From assembly GCA_963717075.1 (NCBI GenBank), contig CAVQVI010000026.1, positions 1-64,000 on the forward strand: a stretch of 64,000 bases of DNA, read 5' to 3'. Below, one piece after another: positions 46,938 to 56,341 of the stretch. This stretch comes from JBGOTP01 sp963717075 (GTDB taxonomy: Bacteria > Acidobacteriota > Vicinamibacteria > Vicinamibacterales > CAVVIG01). Both the position numbers and the translations under genes were made by a program. Position 1 is the first letter of the stretch. Each line of letters starts with the position of its first letter. The notes under the pieces were generated by a model. The model did not search any database. It saw only the letters and a list, made by a program, of their open reading frames with translations, and was not told the DNA's origin.

Positions 46938-48068
46938 CTAGGTCGAACCAAGCACGGTCAAGCGGGCACGCACCTGCGCGGCCAGGTCGGCGTGGGTCAC
47001 GGCGCCAAACTTCAGGAACGCGCGGTAATGCTCGATGGCGACTGCCACGTCGCCGCTGCCATCCGCCACCACCGCGAGGTTGTAGTGAGATCCGGGGTGA
47101 CTGGGATCGAGCGCAACCGCACGTTGGAGAAGGTCGCGCGCCTCGGCCGGGTGTCCCGCCGTCTTCTGCACAAGAGCAAGATTGACCAGCGCTTCCACGC
47201 TCCGCGGGTCGATCGACAATGCGATCCGGAACTCGGCGGCCGCCGGTTCGAGGAGTCCCCCTCGCATCCAGACCACGCCGAGGTTGTTATGCGCTTTTGC
47301 GTATCGAGGCTCCACCGCAATCGCCCGTTGAAACTGCTTCCTCGCATCGTCCAGATCGCCGTGATCCTGATACAGGAGACCGAGGTTGTTGTGCACCTCC
47401 GGGTTCGCTTCGTTCTGTTCGAGGAGCGTTCGGTACTCTGCGAGCGCGTTCGGAAAATCTCGGATGCGCTGGTAGTACAGGGCCAGCCCGAAGTGATCCG
47501 GTGACGGCGGCGTGATAGCCGTCGGGCTCGTCGCGACTGCGGTCGGCGGGGCGACCGGCTCCGCCGCCACGGCGCGCGGCGGACGATTCGCGGCCACCTG
47601 TCGGGGTGCCGAAGGCGGCTTCGCCCGCGGAACCTCCCGCGGTGGAGGCGGTGGGGCCTGCACCGACGTGGGCGCGGGCGCCTTCTCTCGTGGGACCACA
47701 CTCGATGGAGGCGCCGCCGCCGGCGGCGCGGTTTCAGGTTTTGTGATCGCTACCGGCTCGACGGCTGCGGCTCGTTCGGGCTTGGCGGGCGGAACCGGAG
47801 ACGGCGCAGGGGTGGGATTGGCGGCGGGCGCGACTGATGGATTGCCGGCGGGCGTGGGCGCAAAGTAGAGGTACTTGACCGGAATGGCAATGGCCAGGAA
47901 ACCTATCGCGACCGCGCCGACCGCCAGGAGCAGGAGTCTCTTCCCGTCATGTCGCTGGCGCTCGGCTGGATAGCCCATCGCGGCCACGACGGCTTCATGC
48001 CGGGCTGCCCTGTCGGCTTCGCCGTCGCGACCCGACCTTCGTCGGAGAGCGTCCAGCAGCACACTCAC
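46938..48068 (-). CDS. TPR protein of the pilus-like cluster (MshN-like)
   Basis: A 376-residue membrane-anchored protein. It opens SVLLDALRR, a start shared with MshN/GspB-type proteins, has one transmembrane helix (about 43-66, LLLLAVGAVAIGFLAIAI), a Pro/Ala-rich periplasmic linker to about 190, and at least four TPR repeats (e.g. FGLALYYQRIRDFPNALAEY, EVHNNLGLLYQDHGDLDDA, AKAHNNLGVVWMRGGLLEPA). GTG start overlaps the upstream ATPase stop as GTGA. TPR subunits in MSHA/T4P machines support pilotin or periplasmic assembly roles. Confidence 0.82.
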   Translation of the reverse strand: MSVLLDALRRRSGRDGEADRAARHEAVVAAMGYPAERQRHDGKRLLLLAVGAVAIGFLAIAIPVKYLYFAPTPAGNPSVAPAANPTPAPSPVPPAKPERAAAVEPVAITKPETAPPAAAPPSSVVPREKAPAPTSVQAPPPPPREVPRAKPPSAPRQVAANRPPRAVAAEPVAPPTAVATSPTAITPPSPDHFGLALYYQRIRDFPNALAEYRTLLEQNEANPEVHNNLGLLYQDHGDLDDARKQFQRAIAVEPRYAKAHNNLGVVWMRGGLLEPAAAEFRIALSIDPRSVEALVNLALVQKTAGHPAEARDLLQRAVALDPSHPGSHYNLAVVADGSGDVAVAIEHYRAFLKFGAVTHADLAAQVRARLTVLGST

Positions 48069-49415
48069 CGATGCGTTCCCGTTCCCCTTGCCATGTCGGA
48101 TGTCACAACCTTCGCCTCGAGCGCCGGTGCGGCAGCGTTGAGACGCGCGGCTTCGGCTTCCGCGACGCCACGGTCAGTGTACGCTCCTGCAAGCACTCGC
48201 TGCCAGATGCCCGCAGTTCCAAGATCCACCTGGGCGTAATAGACGCGATAGCCCGAGGTTTCGAGCCATTGCGGTCAGCGATCGTCGCTCGGCGTCACCC
48301 TTGGGAACCGGATAGGAGCCGGCGAGAATGGTCAGCGACCGATCGGCTGGCAACCGGCGATCGATCGCCGACCGGCCTGTCGACGGAGCGCCCACACCCG
48401 ACGACGATGCGCCCACGGCTGCGACCGGAACCGGCGTGCTGGCTTGGAGCGCGTCCATCCCGAGGTAGGCGTACAGCAATGCTGTTGCGCCAACGGCGAG
48501 CGTCGCCGCCATCAAAACCACAGCAGCACCGACCGTGAGCGGCCGGCCGCGCGGCAGCCATGTGATGCGTGGGAGGATGGCCGGCGAGAGGTCGAGGCTC
48601 TTTGCCGCCTGCTTCACCATGTCCGGCGAAATGCGCTGCGCCTTCATCGAGAAACCGGCGAGCAGGGCGCGATCGCAGATCAGATTGATAAGGCGAGGGA
48701 TGCCTCCCGACAGCCGGTGCACCTGTGTCAGCGCTTTTACCGTGAAGGCAACGGCTGCCGATCCGCCCGCAATCGTCAGCCGATGCGCCACGTACGCCGC
48801 GACGGTCTCCTCGTCGAGCGGCTGCAGCTCATAGCGGATCGACACGCGCTGATCGAGCTGTCGCATCTCGGTCGAACGCAAGATCGCCCGCAGGTTCAGC
48901 TGCCCGACCAGAATGATCTGCAGCAGCTTCTCCTTGTCGGTCTCCAGGTTGGACAGAATGCGGATCTGCTCCAGCACGTGAAGCGGCAGGTTCTGGGCTT
49001 CATCGATGATCAGCACAGCGCTCGCCTTGAGCGGGATGAGGCCGAGCAGGAAATCGTAGAGGGTGTCGACCATCTCCTGCTTCGTCACATTCGCGAGACC
49101 TCCAGCCTTGAGCTCGTCGCGGGAGATCACGCCGAAGTCCAGCAGGATGCGCTTGAGCAGATCCTCTTCAGAGATGAACGGGTTCAGCACGAGCGCCGTG
49201 AACGTCGTCCGATCGATCTGCTCGAGGAGCGCCCGACAGAGCGTCGTCTTCCCCGTGCCGATGTCGCCGGTAATGACGGCGAAGCCTTCACGGCGCTGGA
49301 TGGCGTACTGCAGCAGCTCGAACGCATCGGCGTGAGACTGACTCCGATAGAGATACTTCGGGTCCGGCGTCAGGCTGAACGGCTTCTCGGTGAGTCCGTA
49401 GTAGTCTTCGTACAT
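48065..49415 (-). CDS. ExeA/MshM-type AAA ATPase with SPOR-like tail, frameshifted
   Basis: Membrane-bound ATPase thought to work with the secretin. N-terminal AAA domain: MYEDYYGLTEKPFSLTPDP, Walker A GDIGTGKTTL, Walker B VLIIDEAQNL, RLIDLIC-like sensor region. A membrane span follows (about 300-325) and a SPOR/peptidoglycan-type domain whose start LTILAGSYPVPKGDAER lies in one frame. The rest (WLETSGYRVYYAQVDLG to the stop at 48065) is in another, a net +1 change near 48265-48285; 1351 nt equals 450 codons plus one base. The secretin stop is one base before ATG 49415. Confidence 0.85.
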
Positions 49416-49416
49416 T

Positions 49417-50666
49417 TCAGGACACAATTCGCGGTGTGAGTAGAACAAGCAGCTCCACGCGCTTCTTCGTTACGCACCGTCGTGCGGCCAAACCATCCCC
49501 CGCGGGTGCCCCCACTCGTCCGCGCCTCGATCGCCCGGTTGCGCGCAAAGCCAGACAACACAATCGTCTCACCGTCCCGCAGGCGAGCCAGCGTATCCGC
49601 TTCGCGAATCGTCGTCGTCCCGATGGAGTTCTTCTTCGCAGCATCGCCCTCGCGCACGTTGACGATTGGACTGACGCTCAGCATGACGATGCCGTCCGCG
49701 CCTTGAGCGGTGACGCCGAGGGTGATCTCCTCCTCACCGCCGGGGTCTTTCCGCACGCCGCGCACAACCGCCGGTTCATTGTTCAATGCGAGAAGGCGCG
49801 GCTGGGCCAGCACCGTCACCTTGCCTTGCCTGGCCGAGCGCCGTCAGAAAACGCGGCACGTCGCTGACGCGCAGGCCGTTCACGAGCGCCCGCGCACCAG
49901 GCGGATTGTCCGCGGCACCGCCTGCCAGTGCCGCCCAGTCGAGCGACGGCGTGCCCCCGTCCGCGCTCTCGGTCAGCTCGACCTCGACGATACTCGCGTC
50001 AATTTGCACTTGGCGGTGCACGCGCTCCTGGACCGCGTCCAGATACTGGGCGACGGAGTCAAGACGCTCGGGAAAGTCGGTGACCTGGAGCACTCCCGCC
50101 TTGCGATCGATGCTGAACACACCGCGTTCAGACAGCAGCGTCGCAACGGCGTTCGACAGCTGAGTGAAGACGTCACCGCTGGTTGTGCTCGTCACCCGCG
50201 CGGAGCTACCGGCTGCGTCGGGCGCACTGCCGACAACGGAGCTGCCAGTGCGTTCGGTCGCGACATAGTTGATGTTGAAGATCCGCGTGCCAGGCGCGCG
50301 ACGGGACACCCTGATGAACGAACCGCTCACAGCAGAGTCCAGCCCGAGCGGCGGAAGAATCAGTCCGAGCGCCTGACGGACGGTGATGCCCTTCAGCTCG
50401 CCGATGAAGGTGCCGGCAATCCCAGGATCCGGCACGATGCTCAGCGATGTGCCGCGAACGAGGAGAAGCAGCAGATCCTGAATGGGAACCGGCTGCGCAA
50501 AGGTCAGCGTGAAGGTGCGGTTATCGAGATCCGCGGCAAATGTGCGTTCGTCGAGCTGTGTCAGCGGAAAGGTCGGCAGCTGGCCGCTCTGGGTCGGAGC
50601 CTGCGCCTGCACCGACACGGTCAGCAGGCAGACCGTCAGAAATGCGCGCAGTGACACCCACTTCAC
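49417..50666 (-). CDS. Secretin (GspD/PilQ/MshL-like), frameshifted twice
   Basis: Outer-membrane secretin channel of the pilus-like locus. GTG 50666 begins a signal peptide (SLRAFLTVCLLTVSVQAQ). A PilQ/MshL-type N domain follows (ADLDNRTFTLTFAQPVPIQDLL), then STN/secretin repeats and the secretin C-domain: VEVELTESADGG, VTVLAQPRLLALNNEPAVV, GETIVLSGFARN and VELLVLLTPRIVS. Two net +1 frame changes occur, near 49820-49835 and near 49460-49470; 1250 nt equals 416 codons plus two bases, so both are single-base events. At 415 residues it is short for a secretin, lacking extra N domains. Confidence 0.85.
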
Positions 50667-50786
50667 ATCCCAATTCTCGGTGTGTGAATGGATTGTCAGT
50701 AGGCGGGCATCGAGCGGCAAGCGCGCGCAACGGTGTGCACTGCCGGGAAGCTGTTGCGTGTCCAAACCGTAATCGGCGGACCGATT

Positions 50787-52100
50787 CTAGTCGTAATACT
50801 CGCGGCCGAGGTGGGTGATGAGCTCCTCACCCTTCAGATACCGCAGGGTATTCTTCAGCTTCATCAGCTGAATGAAGAGGTCGTGCTCTGGATAGAGGCC
50901 TGGCGCGTGCACCGGGCTCTTGAAGTAGAAGGAGAGCCACTCCTGAATCCCGTGCATACCCGACCGCTTGGCGAGATCGAGAAACAACGCCACGTCGAGC
51001 ACGATCGGCGCCGCCAGAATGCTGTCGCGGCAGAGGAAGTTGATCTTGAGCTGCATCGGATAGCCGAGCCAGCCCACGAGATCGATGTTGTCCCAGCCTT
51101 CCTTGTTGTCGCCACGCGGGGGATAGTAGTTGATCCGAACGACGTGACAGAGATCCTGGTAGAGGTCGGGATAGAGCTGAGGCTGCAGAATGTAGTCGAG
51201 AACCGACTTCTTGCTCTCTTCCTTCGTCTTGAACGACTCGGGATCGTCGAGCACCTCGCCATCGCGGTTGCCGAGGATGTTGGTCGAATACCAGCCGGCC
51301 ACACCGAGCAGCCGCGCCTTCAGGCCCGGGGCGATGATCGTCTTGATGAGCGTCTGCCCCGTCTTCAGGTCCTTACCGCACAGCGGCGAGCCGGTCTTCG
51401 CCGCAAGTGCGACGAGGGCCGGAATGTCGGCCGACAGGTTGGGTGCCGCATTGGCGTACGGAATGCCCTCGCGAATCGCCGCGTAGGCATAGACCATGCT
51501 CGAAGGGATTGCGGGATCATTCTCTTCAAGGGCGCGCACGAAGTTCTCGGGCGTGGCGTGCGCCGGCGACTCGGTCATGAAGACCTCAGTGCTGCCGCAC
51601 CACACCATCACCAGGCGATCGAGATTGTTGTCCGCCTTGAACTTGCGGATGTCCGCGATGACCTGCTCGGCCAGGTCCATCTTGTTCTTGCCCTTCTTGA
51701 CGTTCGGTCCGTCAAGGCGCTTCACGTACCGCTGGTCGAACACCGCCGGCATGGGCTTGATCTTCTCGAGCTCAGGTCGCAGCTGTTCAAGGAGCGCGGG
51801 CTCCAGCACACCGGCCGTTTTCGCGGCCGAGTAACAGTCGTCTTCGAAAATATCCCAGCCCCCGAACACGAGATCATCGAGGCCGGCGAGCGGCACGACG
51901 TCGCTGATCTTTGGTGAACGACCCTCGGTCCGCTTCCCGAGACGAATCGTGCCCATCTGGGTCAGCGATCCAATCGGTTTGGCAACTCCTCGACGAATGG
52001 CCAGAACGCCGGCGATCGTGGTGGTGCTGACGGCGCCAAGGCCGACCAGCAGTACACCAAGTTTGCCGCGCGCAGGAGTAATCTCAACAGGCGTAGACAT
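50787..52100 (-). CDS. Inositol-3-phosphate synthase
   Basis: Converts glucose-6-phosphate to 1L-myo-inositol-1-phosphate with bound NAD. The 437-residue protein starts with a Rossmann glycine motif (LGVLLVGLGAVSTTTIAG), contains GSLTQMG, FGGWDIFEDD, KMDLAEQV, the SPLCGKDLKTGQT and NILGNRDG blocks and PPRGDNKEGWDNIDL. All are conserved in the MIPS/INO1 family. It may feed inositol phospholipids or inositol-containing polysaccharides. The adjacent upstream stretch is repeat-rich with no gene. Confidence 0.93.
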   Translation of the reverse strand: MSTPVEITPARGKLGVLLVGLGAVSTTTIAGVLAIRRGVAKPIGSLTQMGTIRLGKRTEGRSPKISDVVPLAGLDDLVFGGWDIFEDDCYSAAKTAGVLEPALLEQLRPELEKIKPMPAVFDQRYVKRLDGPNVKKGKNKMDLAEQVIADIRKFKADNNLDRLVMVWCGSTEVFMTESPAHATPENFVRALEENDPAIPSSMVYAYAAIREGIPYANAAPNLSADIPALVALAAKTGSPLCGKDLKTGQTLIKTIIAPGLKARLLGVAGWYSTNILGNRDGEVLDDPESFKTKEESKKSVLDYILQPQLYPDLYQDLCHVVRINYYPPRGDNKEGWDNIDLVGWLGYPMQLKINFLCRDSILAAPIVLDVALFLDLAKRSGMHGIQEWLSFYFKSPVHAPGLYPEHDLFIQLMKLKNTLRYLKGEELITHLGREYYD

Positions 52101-52117
52101 CGGGAACAGACTATATA

Positions 52118-52295
52118 GCTCTCAGCTGTCAGCTGTCACCTCTGCGGTGGTCGCGGTCAGCTCTTCGTTCCTTCAGTCTTGTTCAGCCTCCTTGAGCCTC
52201 GAGCTCTCGCGCTCAGCTTTCAGCTGCCCGGCTGAAGATGTCGTACTGTAAGCTGAGGGCTGTCAGCTGACGGTCGAAATCCGACAGCTGAGAGC
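52118..52295. repeat. Inverted-repeat-bounded AGCT-rich intergenic element
   Basis: A 178-base stretch ends in perfect 13-bp inverted repeats, GCTCTCAGCTGTC (52118-52130) and GACAGCTGAGAGC (52283-52295). Inside it are repeated CAGCTG and AGCTCTC words (e.g. near 52200-52260). Similar words form the hairpin at 12322-12356. The terminal symmetry recalls a short non-autonomous element, but no target-site duplication or transposase was identified. It lies between the inositol-phosphate synthase and the divergent methyltransferase gene. Confidence 0.5.
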
Positions 52296-52308
52296 GACAC
52301 TCCCCCAG

Positions 52309-52881
52309 ATGTTCAGTCTCTTCCCCGGCCGGCGCAATGAGTCATCCGTCCTCGTCGCCCGCATGGTCGGCGTGAAGATGGGCGACCGGATCGCCCAGAT
52401 CGGCTGCGTAGACGGCGCATGCCTGGCGGCAATCGCCGCGGGCGTCGGTCTCTCGGGACGCGCGGTCGCGATCGTACCCGATGCCTCTTCCGCTGCCCGC
52501 GCGCAAAAAGGAGCCGCACGCGCCGGCGTGCTTGTCGAGATCGAGACGGCGCCGCCGACTCGACTCCCCGTGGACACCGGCGCCTTCGACGTGGCGATTC
52601 TCGATGATTCAGGCGGCCTGTTCGCGACCATGAATACTGAGGATCGCACGGCGACGGTCCGAGAGCTCCTGCGCATCCTGCGGCCGGGTGGACGCGCGAT
52701 GATGATCGGCGCGGGTCCGCGCAGCGGCTTCCGCGCACTGCTGACCCGCACGCAAGCCAGTAAACCATTCGACCCCGCACCGCCGCTGCAGGCAAACGGA
52801 TTTGGGGCTGTGCGCATGCTCGCTGAACGCGACGGGTTCGTTTTTGTCGAAGCGCTCAAGCCGAGGAGTTCGTCCGCGTGA
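52309..52881 (+). CDS. Class I SAM-dependent methyltransferase-like protein
   Basis: A 190-residue protein with a Rossmann-like methyltransferase fold: motif I VKMGDRIAQIGCVDGACLAAIA, an acidic residue at the end of the second strand (VAIVPDASSAA), and DVAILDDSGG and LRPGGRAMMIGAGP for motifs IV-V. Substrate is unknown. It is divergent from the inositol phosphate synthase gene. Confidence 0.7.
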   Translation: MFSLFPGRRNESSVLVARMVGVKMGDRIAQIGCVDGACLAAIAAGVGLSGRAVAIVPDASSAARAQKGAARAGVLVEIETAPPTRLPVDTGAFDVAILDDSGGLFATMNTEDRTATVRELLRILRPGGRAMMIGAGPRSGFRALLTRTQASKPFDPAPPLQANGFGAVRMLAERDGFVFVEALKPRSSSA

Positions 52882-53005
52882 TCCCGACGACTTCTCCCGA
52901 TCCTGTTGCCAACCGATGAACTTCACATAAGATTGCTGTGACCTGCCGACCGCCTCGCGGGAGGATTTGCACCGAGCGGACGCAGACATGAGGAGATGTC
53001 GAACT

Positions 53006-55099
53006 ATGGCCATAGAAGGCGTCACCGAAACAAACGAGGCGCAGATTGCCGTCCATTGGAGGGAGGAGGAGTATGTCCACCCTTCCGCAGCGTTCATCGG
53101 GCAGGCGAACTTAGCGGATCCTGCGGTCGTGGAGCGGTTCGGCGAGAAATATTTCCCAGAATGCTTCAGGGAATACGCTGACCTGCTGAGCTGGGATCGC
53201 TATTGGCATACGACCCTCGACACCAGCGACCCGCCCTTCTGGAAATGGTTTGTGGGCGGAAAGCTCAACGTTTCTTACAACTGTGTGGATCGGCACTTAT
53301 CGAAATACAAGAACAAGGCTGCGCTGATATTTGTCCCAGAACTCGAGGAGGAACAAGGCTACACGGTCACCTATCAGGAGCTCTTCACCCGCGTCAACGA
53401 AGTCGCGGCGGTTCTGCGCGACTTCTGTGGACTGAAGAAGGGCGACCGCGTCACGATTCATATGCCCATGATTCCCGAGCTGCCGATCACGATGTTGGCC
53501 TGTGCGCGGCTCGGCATCATTCACTCGGTGGTGTTCGGAGGATTCAGCGGTGAGGCGGCCGGGCTTCGGGCGGCTGACTCCGGCAGTCGAGTGATGATTT
53601 ACGCAGACGGCTATTATCGAAATGGAAAGATTGTGGACCACAAACCGAGCGCCGACGTCGCGGTTGAGACTGCCGCGAAGGAGGGCCAGAAAGTCGACAA
53701 GGTCCTCATTTGGCGCCGCTACCAGGATCGGAGTCTCTCCACGAAACCCATGGTGCAGGGCCGCGACTACCTCATGGATGAGGTCTTGAAGAACTTCAAG
53801 CGTGTCAAAGTCGATCCAGTGTCAATGGATGCCGAAGATCCCCTCTTCCTGATGTACACGAGTGGGACCACCGGCAAGCCAAAGGGGTGCCAGCACCGGA
53901 CCGGCGGCTACCTGGCCTATGTAACCGGAACCGCGAAGTACTACCAGGACATTCACCCCGAGGATGTCTACTGGTGCATGGCTGATATCGGTTGGATCAC
54001 GGGCCACTCGTACATCGTTTATGGGCCCCTCGCTCTTGCCGGCACAAGCGTGATCTTTGAGGGAGCGCCGAACTATCCGGACGCCGGGCGGCCGTGGCGA
54101 ATCGCCGAGCAGCTTGACGTCAATATCTTCCACACTTCACCGACGGCGATCCGCATGCTGCGCAAGGCAGGCCCGGATGAGCCGGCGAAGTACGACTACC
54201 ATTTCAAGCACATGACCACGGTTGGCGAGCCCATCGAACCGGCCGTGTGGCGGTGGTATCACGAGGTCGTCGGCAAGGGCCAGGCCGTCATTGTCGACAC
54301 GTGGTGGCAAACCGAGACGGGGGGGTTCCTGTGCACGACCAAGCCCGCCCTCGATCCGATGAAGCCGGGGAGCGCAGGACCGCCTGCACTCGGCATCTTC
54401 CCCACCATCATTGACGAAGACGGCCACGAGGTCGCGGCCGGTTCGGGCAAAGCGGGAAACATCTGCATTCGAAATCCCTGGCCAGGAATCATGCAGACGA
54501 TCTGGGGAGACAAGGACCGTTTCGTGAGGCAGTACTTCGCCAAGTACTGCAAGAACCCGAAAAGCAAGGATTGGCGAGATTGGCCTTACTTTGCTTCGGA
54601 TGGGGCTGTCATTCCTGCGGATGGCTACTACCGAATCCTGGGCCGTGTCGACGACGTCATCAACGTCGCCGGACACCGCCTGGGCACCAAGGAGATCGAG
54701 TCAGCCTGTCTAACGATCAAGGAAATCGCAGAGGCGGCGGTCGTTCCGGTCGTTGACGAGGTCAAGGGTCGCGTGCCCGCTGTGTATGTATCCCTGAAAC
54801 CCGGCTTCTCAGGTGGAAGCCACGTTTCAGAAGAGATTGTCGCGACCCTGGAAACGATGATCGGCAAGTTCGCCCGGCCGAAAGACGTTCACGTTGTCCC
54901 CGACCTGCCAAAGACCCGATCAGGCAAGATCATGCGCCGCGTGCTTGCCGCCATCTCGAACACCATAGACACTGGGGACGTCACGACTCTCGCGAACCCT
55001 GACATTGTGGAAACCATTCGACAACAGGTCCAGGGAAAGGGTCCCGTCGTCCTGAAGGAAGGTCCGGAAGACATCAAGCACTTCGGCGAGCAGGAATAA
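53006..55099 (+). CDS. acs: Acetyl-CoA synthetase (AMP-forming)
   Basis: Activates acetate (or propionate) to acyl-CoA with ATP. The 697-residue protein carries the AMP-binding motif YTSGTTGKPKG, the W-W-Q-T-E-T-G motif in VDTWWQTETGG, the A8 region YYRILGRVDDVINVAGHRLG and the C-terminal acetylatable Lys of RSGKIMRR. It is about 45 residues longer than the E. coli enzyme, with an internal insertion around QYFAKYCKNPKSKDWRD. ATG 53006 is chosen because AGGAG lies ten bases upstream; another start further 5' lacks a site. Confidence 0.95.
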   Translation: MAIEGVTETNEAQIAVHWREEEYVHPSAAFIGQANLADPAVVERFGEKYFPECFREYADLLSWDRYWHTTLDTSDPPFWKWFVGGKLNVSYNCVDRHLSKYKNKAALIFVPELEEEQGYTVTYQELFTRVNEVAAVLRDFCGLKKGDRVTIHMPMIPELPITMLACARLGIIHSVVFGGFSGEAAGLRAADSGSRVMIYADGYYRNGKIVDHKPSADVAVETAAKEGQKVDKVLIWRRYQDRSLSTKPMVQGRDYLMDEVLKNFKRVKVDPVSMDAEDPLFLMYTSGTTGKPKGCQHRTGGYLAYVTGTAKYYQDIHPEDVYWCMADIGWITGHSYIVYGPLALAGTSVIFEGAPNYPDAGRPWRIAEQLDVNIFHTSPTAIRMLRKAGPDEPAKYDYHFKHMTTVGEPIEPAVWRWYHEVVGKGQAVIVDTWWQTETGGFLCTTKPALDPMKPGSAGPPALGIFPTIIDEDGHEVAAGSGKAGNICIRNPWPGIMQTIWGDKDRFVRQYFAKYCKNPKSKDWRDWPYFASDGAVIPADGYYRILGRVDDVINVAGHRLGTKEIESACLTIKEIAEAAVVPVVDEVKGRVPAVYVSLKPGFSGGSHVSEEIVATLETMIGKFARPKDVHVVPDLPKTRSGKIMRRVLAAISNTIDTGDVTTLANPDIVETIRQQVQGKGPVVLKEGPEDIKHFGEQE

Positions 55100-55143
55100 G
55101 GAGGTCAGTCCTTCTTCACCTTTTCACCGGAAGCGTAGTTAAG

Positions 55144-55157
55144 GTGACAGGTGTCAC
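55144..55157. promoter_or_regulatory. GTGACA-N2-TGTCAC inverted repeat in the acs-tonB gap
   Basis: Perfect 6-bp arms with a 2-base centre, about 140 bases upstream of the TonB gene. Short palindromes of this shape are typical operators for dimeric regulators, but no regulator can be named. The rest of this 196-base gap (55100-55295) contains further partial inverted repeats (TCTGGC...GCCAGA) and no gene. Confidence 0.3.
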
Positions 55158-55295
55158 GGCAAGAGCACAGTCTGGCTTCGGTCGAGCGGAGAGCCTATGC
55201 CAGAGCCCCGAAAAACTCCCCAAGAAGGCGGATGGGGTCACGTATGGCCGGAACAGGGCACGGCAAGCGTTTTGCCTTGGTACTGGTAGACCCGT

Positions 55296-56333
55296 ATGCG
55301 CTCCAGCACCATCACCGACGTCTACTCGCCGCGGGAAATCGCCAACGCTGCCGGGGTTGCCGAGGAACTCGCAATTGCCGCGGCTGGGAGTGCGGATGCT
55401 CTTGTCTCGCACGCGGAGGCAGTCCGGCTCGGCCGCGCCCTTCGCCGCGGCACGAGCCTGACCCCTCGCCCCTTGTTCTCCGCCTTCAGCTCGATGCCGC
55501 CCGTGCGCCGTGGCGGTGTCACGTTCGCGTTGTCTGGAACTGTCCACGCTGCCGTCCTCGCCACGCTCGTCCTTGTCACGACGTTCAGTCTGAAACCCGC
55601 GGCATCGACCCTCAGTCCCAGTCCACGCGCCGCCGAGAGCATACGGCTGGTATTTCTGGAGAAACCCGGGGCCCTTGGTGGCGGGGGTGGGGGTGGATTA
55701 CTCCAGAAGCTGCAGCCACCGAAGAGTCTTCGCGAAGGGAAACGGCCAATCAGCAGCCCTCTCCCTATCCGGCAGCCTCCGCCGCCGATCGAACCTGCCG
55801 TACATGCGCCCGAGCCGGCAGTTCCTCCGCTCCAGGCGAAGATACTGCCGCCAATCGTGGCGCCAGTTGCGGCTGCTCCGGCCGACGCGCAGGATCGCAA
55901 TGGAATCCTCGAAGAAACGCGCGCCGATCGCAGCAGCAACGGCGCAGGCAGAGGCGCCGGCATGGGAGCAGGGGTTGGGACAGGTCTCGGTGAAGGGACG
56001 GGCCCAGGCATCGGGCCGGGATCCGGCGGCGGCACTGGCGGCGGCCCATTTCGTCCCGGAGCGGGCATCGAACCGCCTCGTTTGATCACCGAAGTCAAGC
56101 CCAGCTATCCGGAGGACGCGCGTCTCGGTCGTGTGGAAGGCGAGGTCGACATGGAAATCGTGGTGCGGCGTGACGGATCGGTTGGCGACGTGAGAATCTT
56201 GAGGGGACTCTCGGCCACGCTGAACGAGCGCGCGAGCCAGGCTGTCCGGCAGTGGCGATTCTCGCCTGCCAGGCGGCAGGGTGCTCCGGTCGATGTGATT
56301 GTTGAGGTCGCCGTGGAATTCCGCATGCGTTGA
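55296..56333 (+). CDS. Energy transducer TonB-like protein
   Basis: A 345-residue protein. An unusual N-terminal cytoplasmic segment of about 75 residues contains YSPREIANAAGVAEELAIAA, resembling the first helices of a DNA-binding helix-turn-helix or a KaiB/MerR-like start. A transmembrane helix follows (about 75-97, LSGTVHAAVLATLVLVTTF), then a Pro- and Gly-rich periplasmic linker, and a C-terminal TonB domain (about 255-345, PRLITEVKPSYPEDARLGRVEGEVDMEIVV... LNERASQAVRQWRFSPA). It couples proton motive force to outer-membrane receptors. The N-terminal segment is longer than in enterobacterial TonB. Two coupled genes of unknown and VWFA type follow. Confidence 0.85.
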   Translation: MRSSTITDVYSPREIANAAGVAEELAIAAAGSADALVSHAEAVRLGRALRRGTSLTPRPLFSAFSSMPPVRRGGVTFALSGTVHAAVLATLVLVTTFSLKPAASTLSPSPRAAESIRLVFLEKPGALGGGGGGGLLQKLQPPKSLREGKRPISSPLPIRQPPPPIEPAVHAPEPAVPPLQAKILPPIVAPVAAAPADAQDRNGILEETRADRSSNGAGRGAGMGAGVGTGLGEGTGPGIGPGSGGGTGGGPFRPGAGIEPPRLITEVKPSYPEDARLGRVEGEVDMEIVVRRDGSVGDVRILRGLSATLNERASQAVRQWRFSPARRQGAPVDVIVEVAVEFRMR

Positions 56334-56341
56334 GAGATGCC

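Noticed and set aside
55100..55295. Riboswitch upstream of the TonB gene
   Set aside because: Partial stems and short inverted repeats are visible, but no known aptamer core such as cobalamin, c-di-GMP or TPP could be matched.
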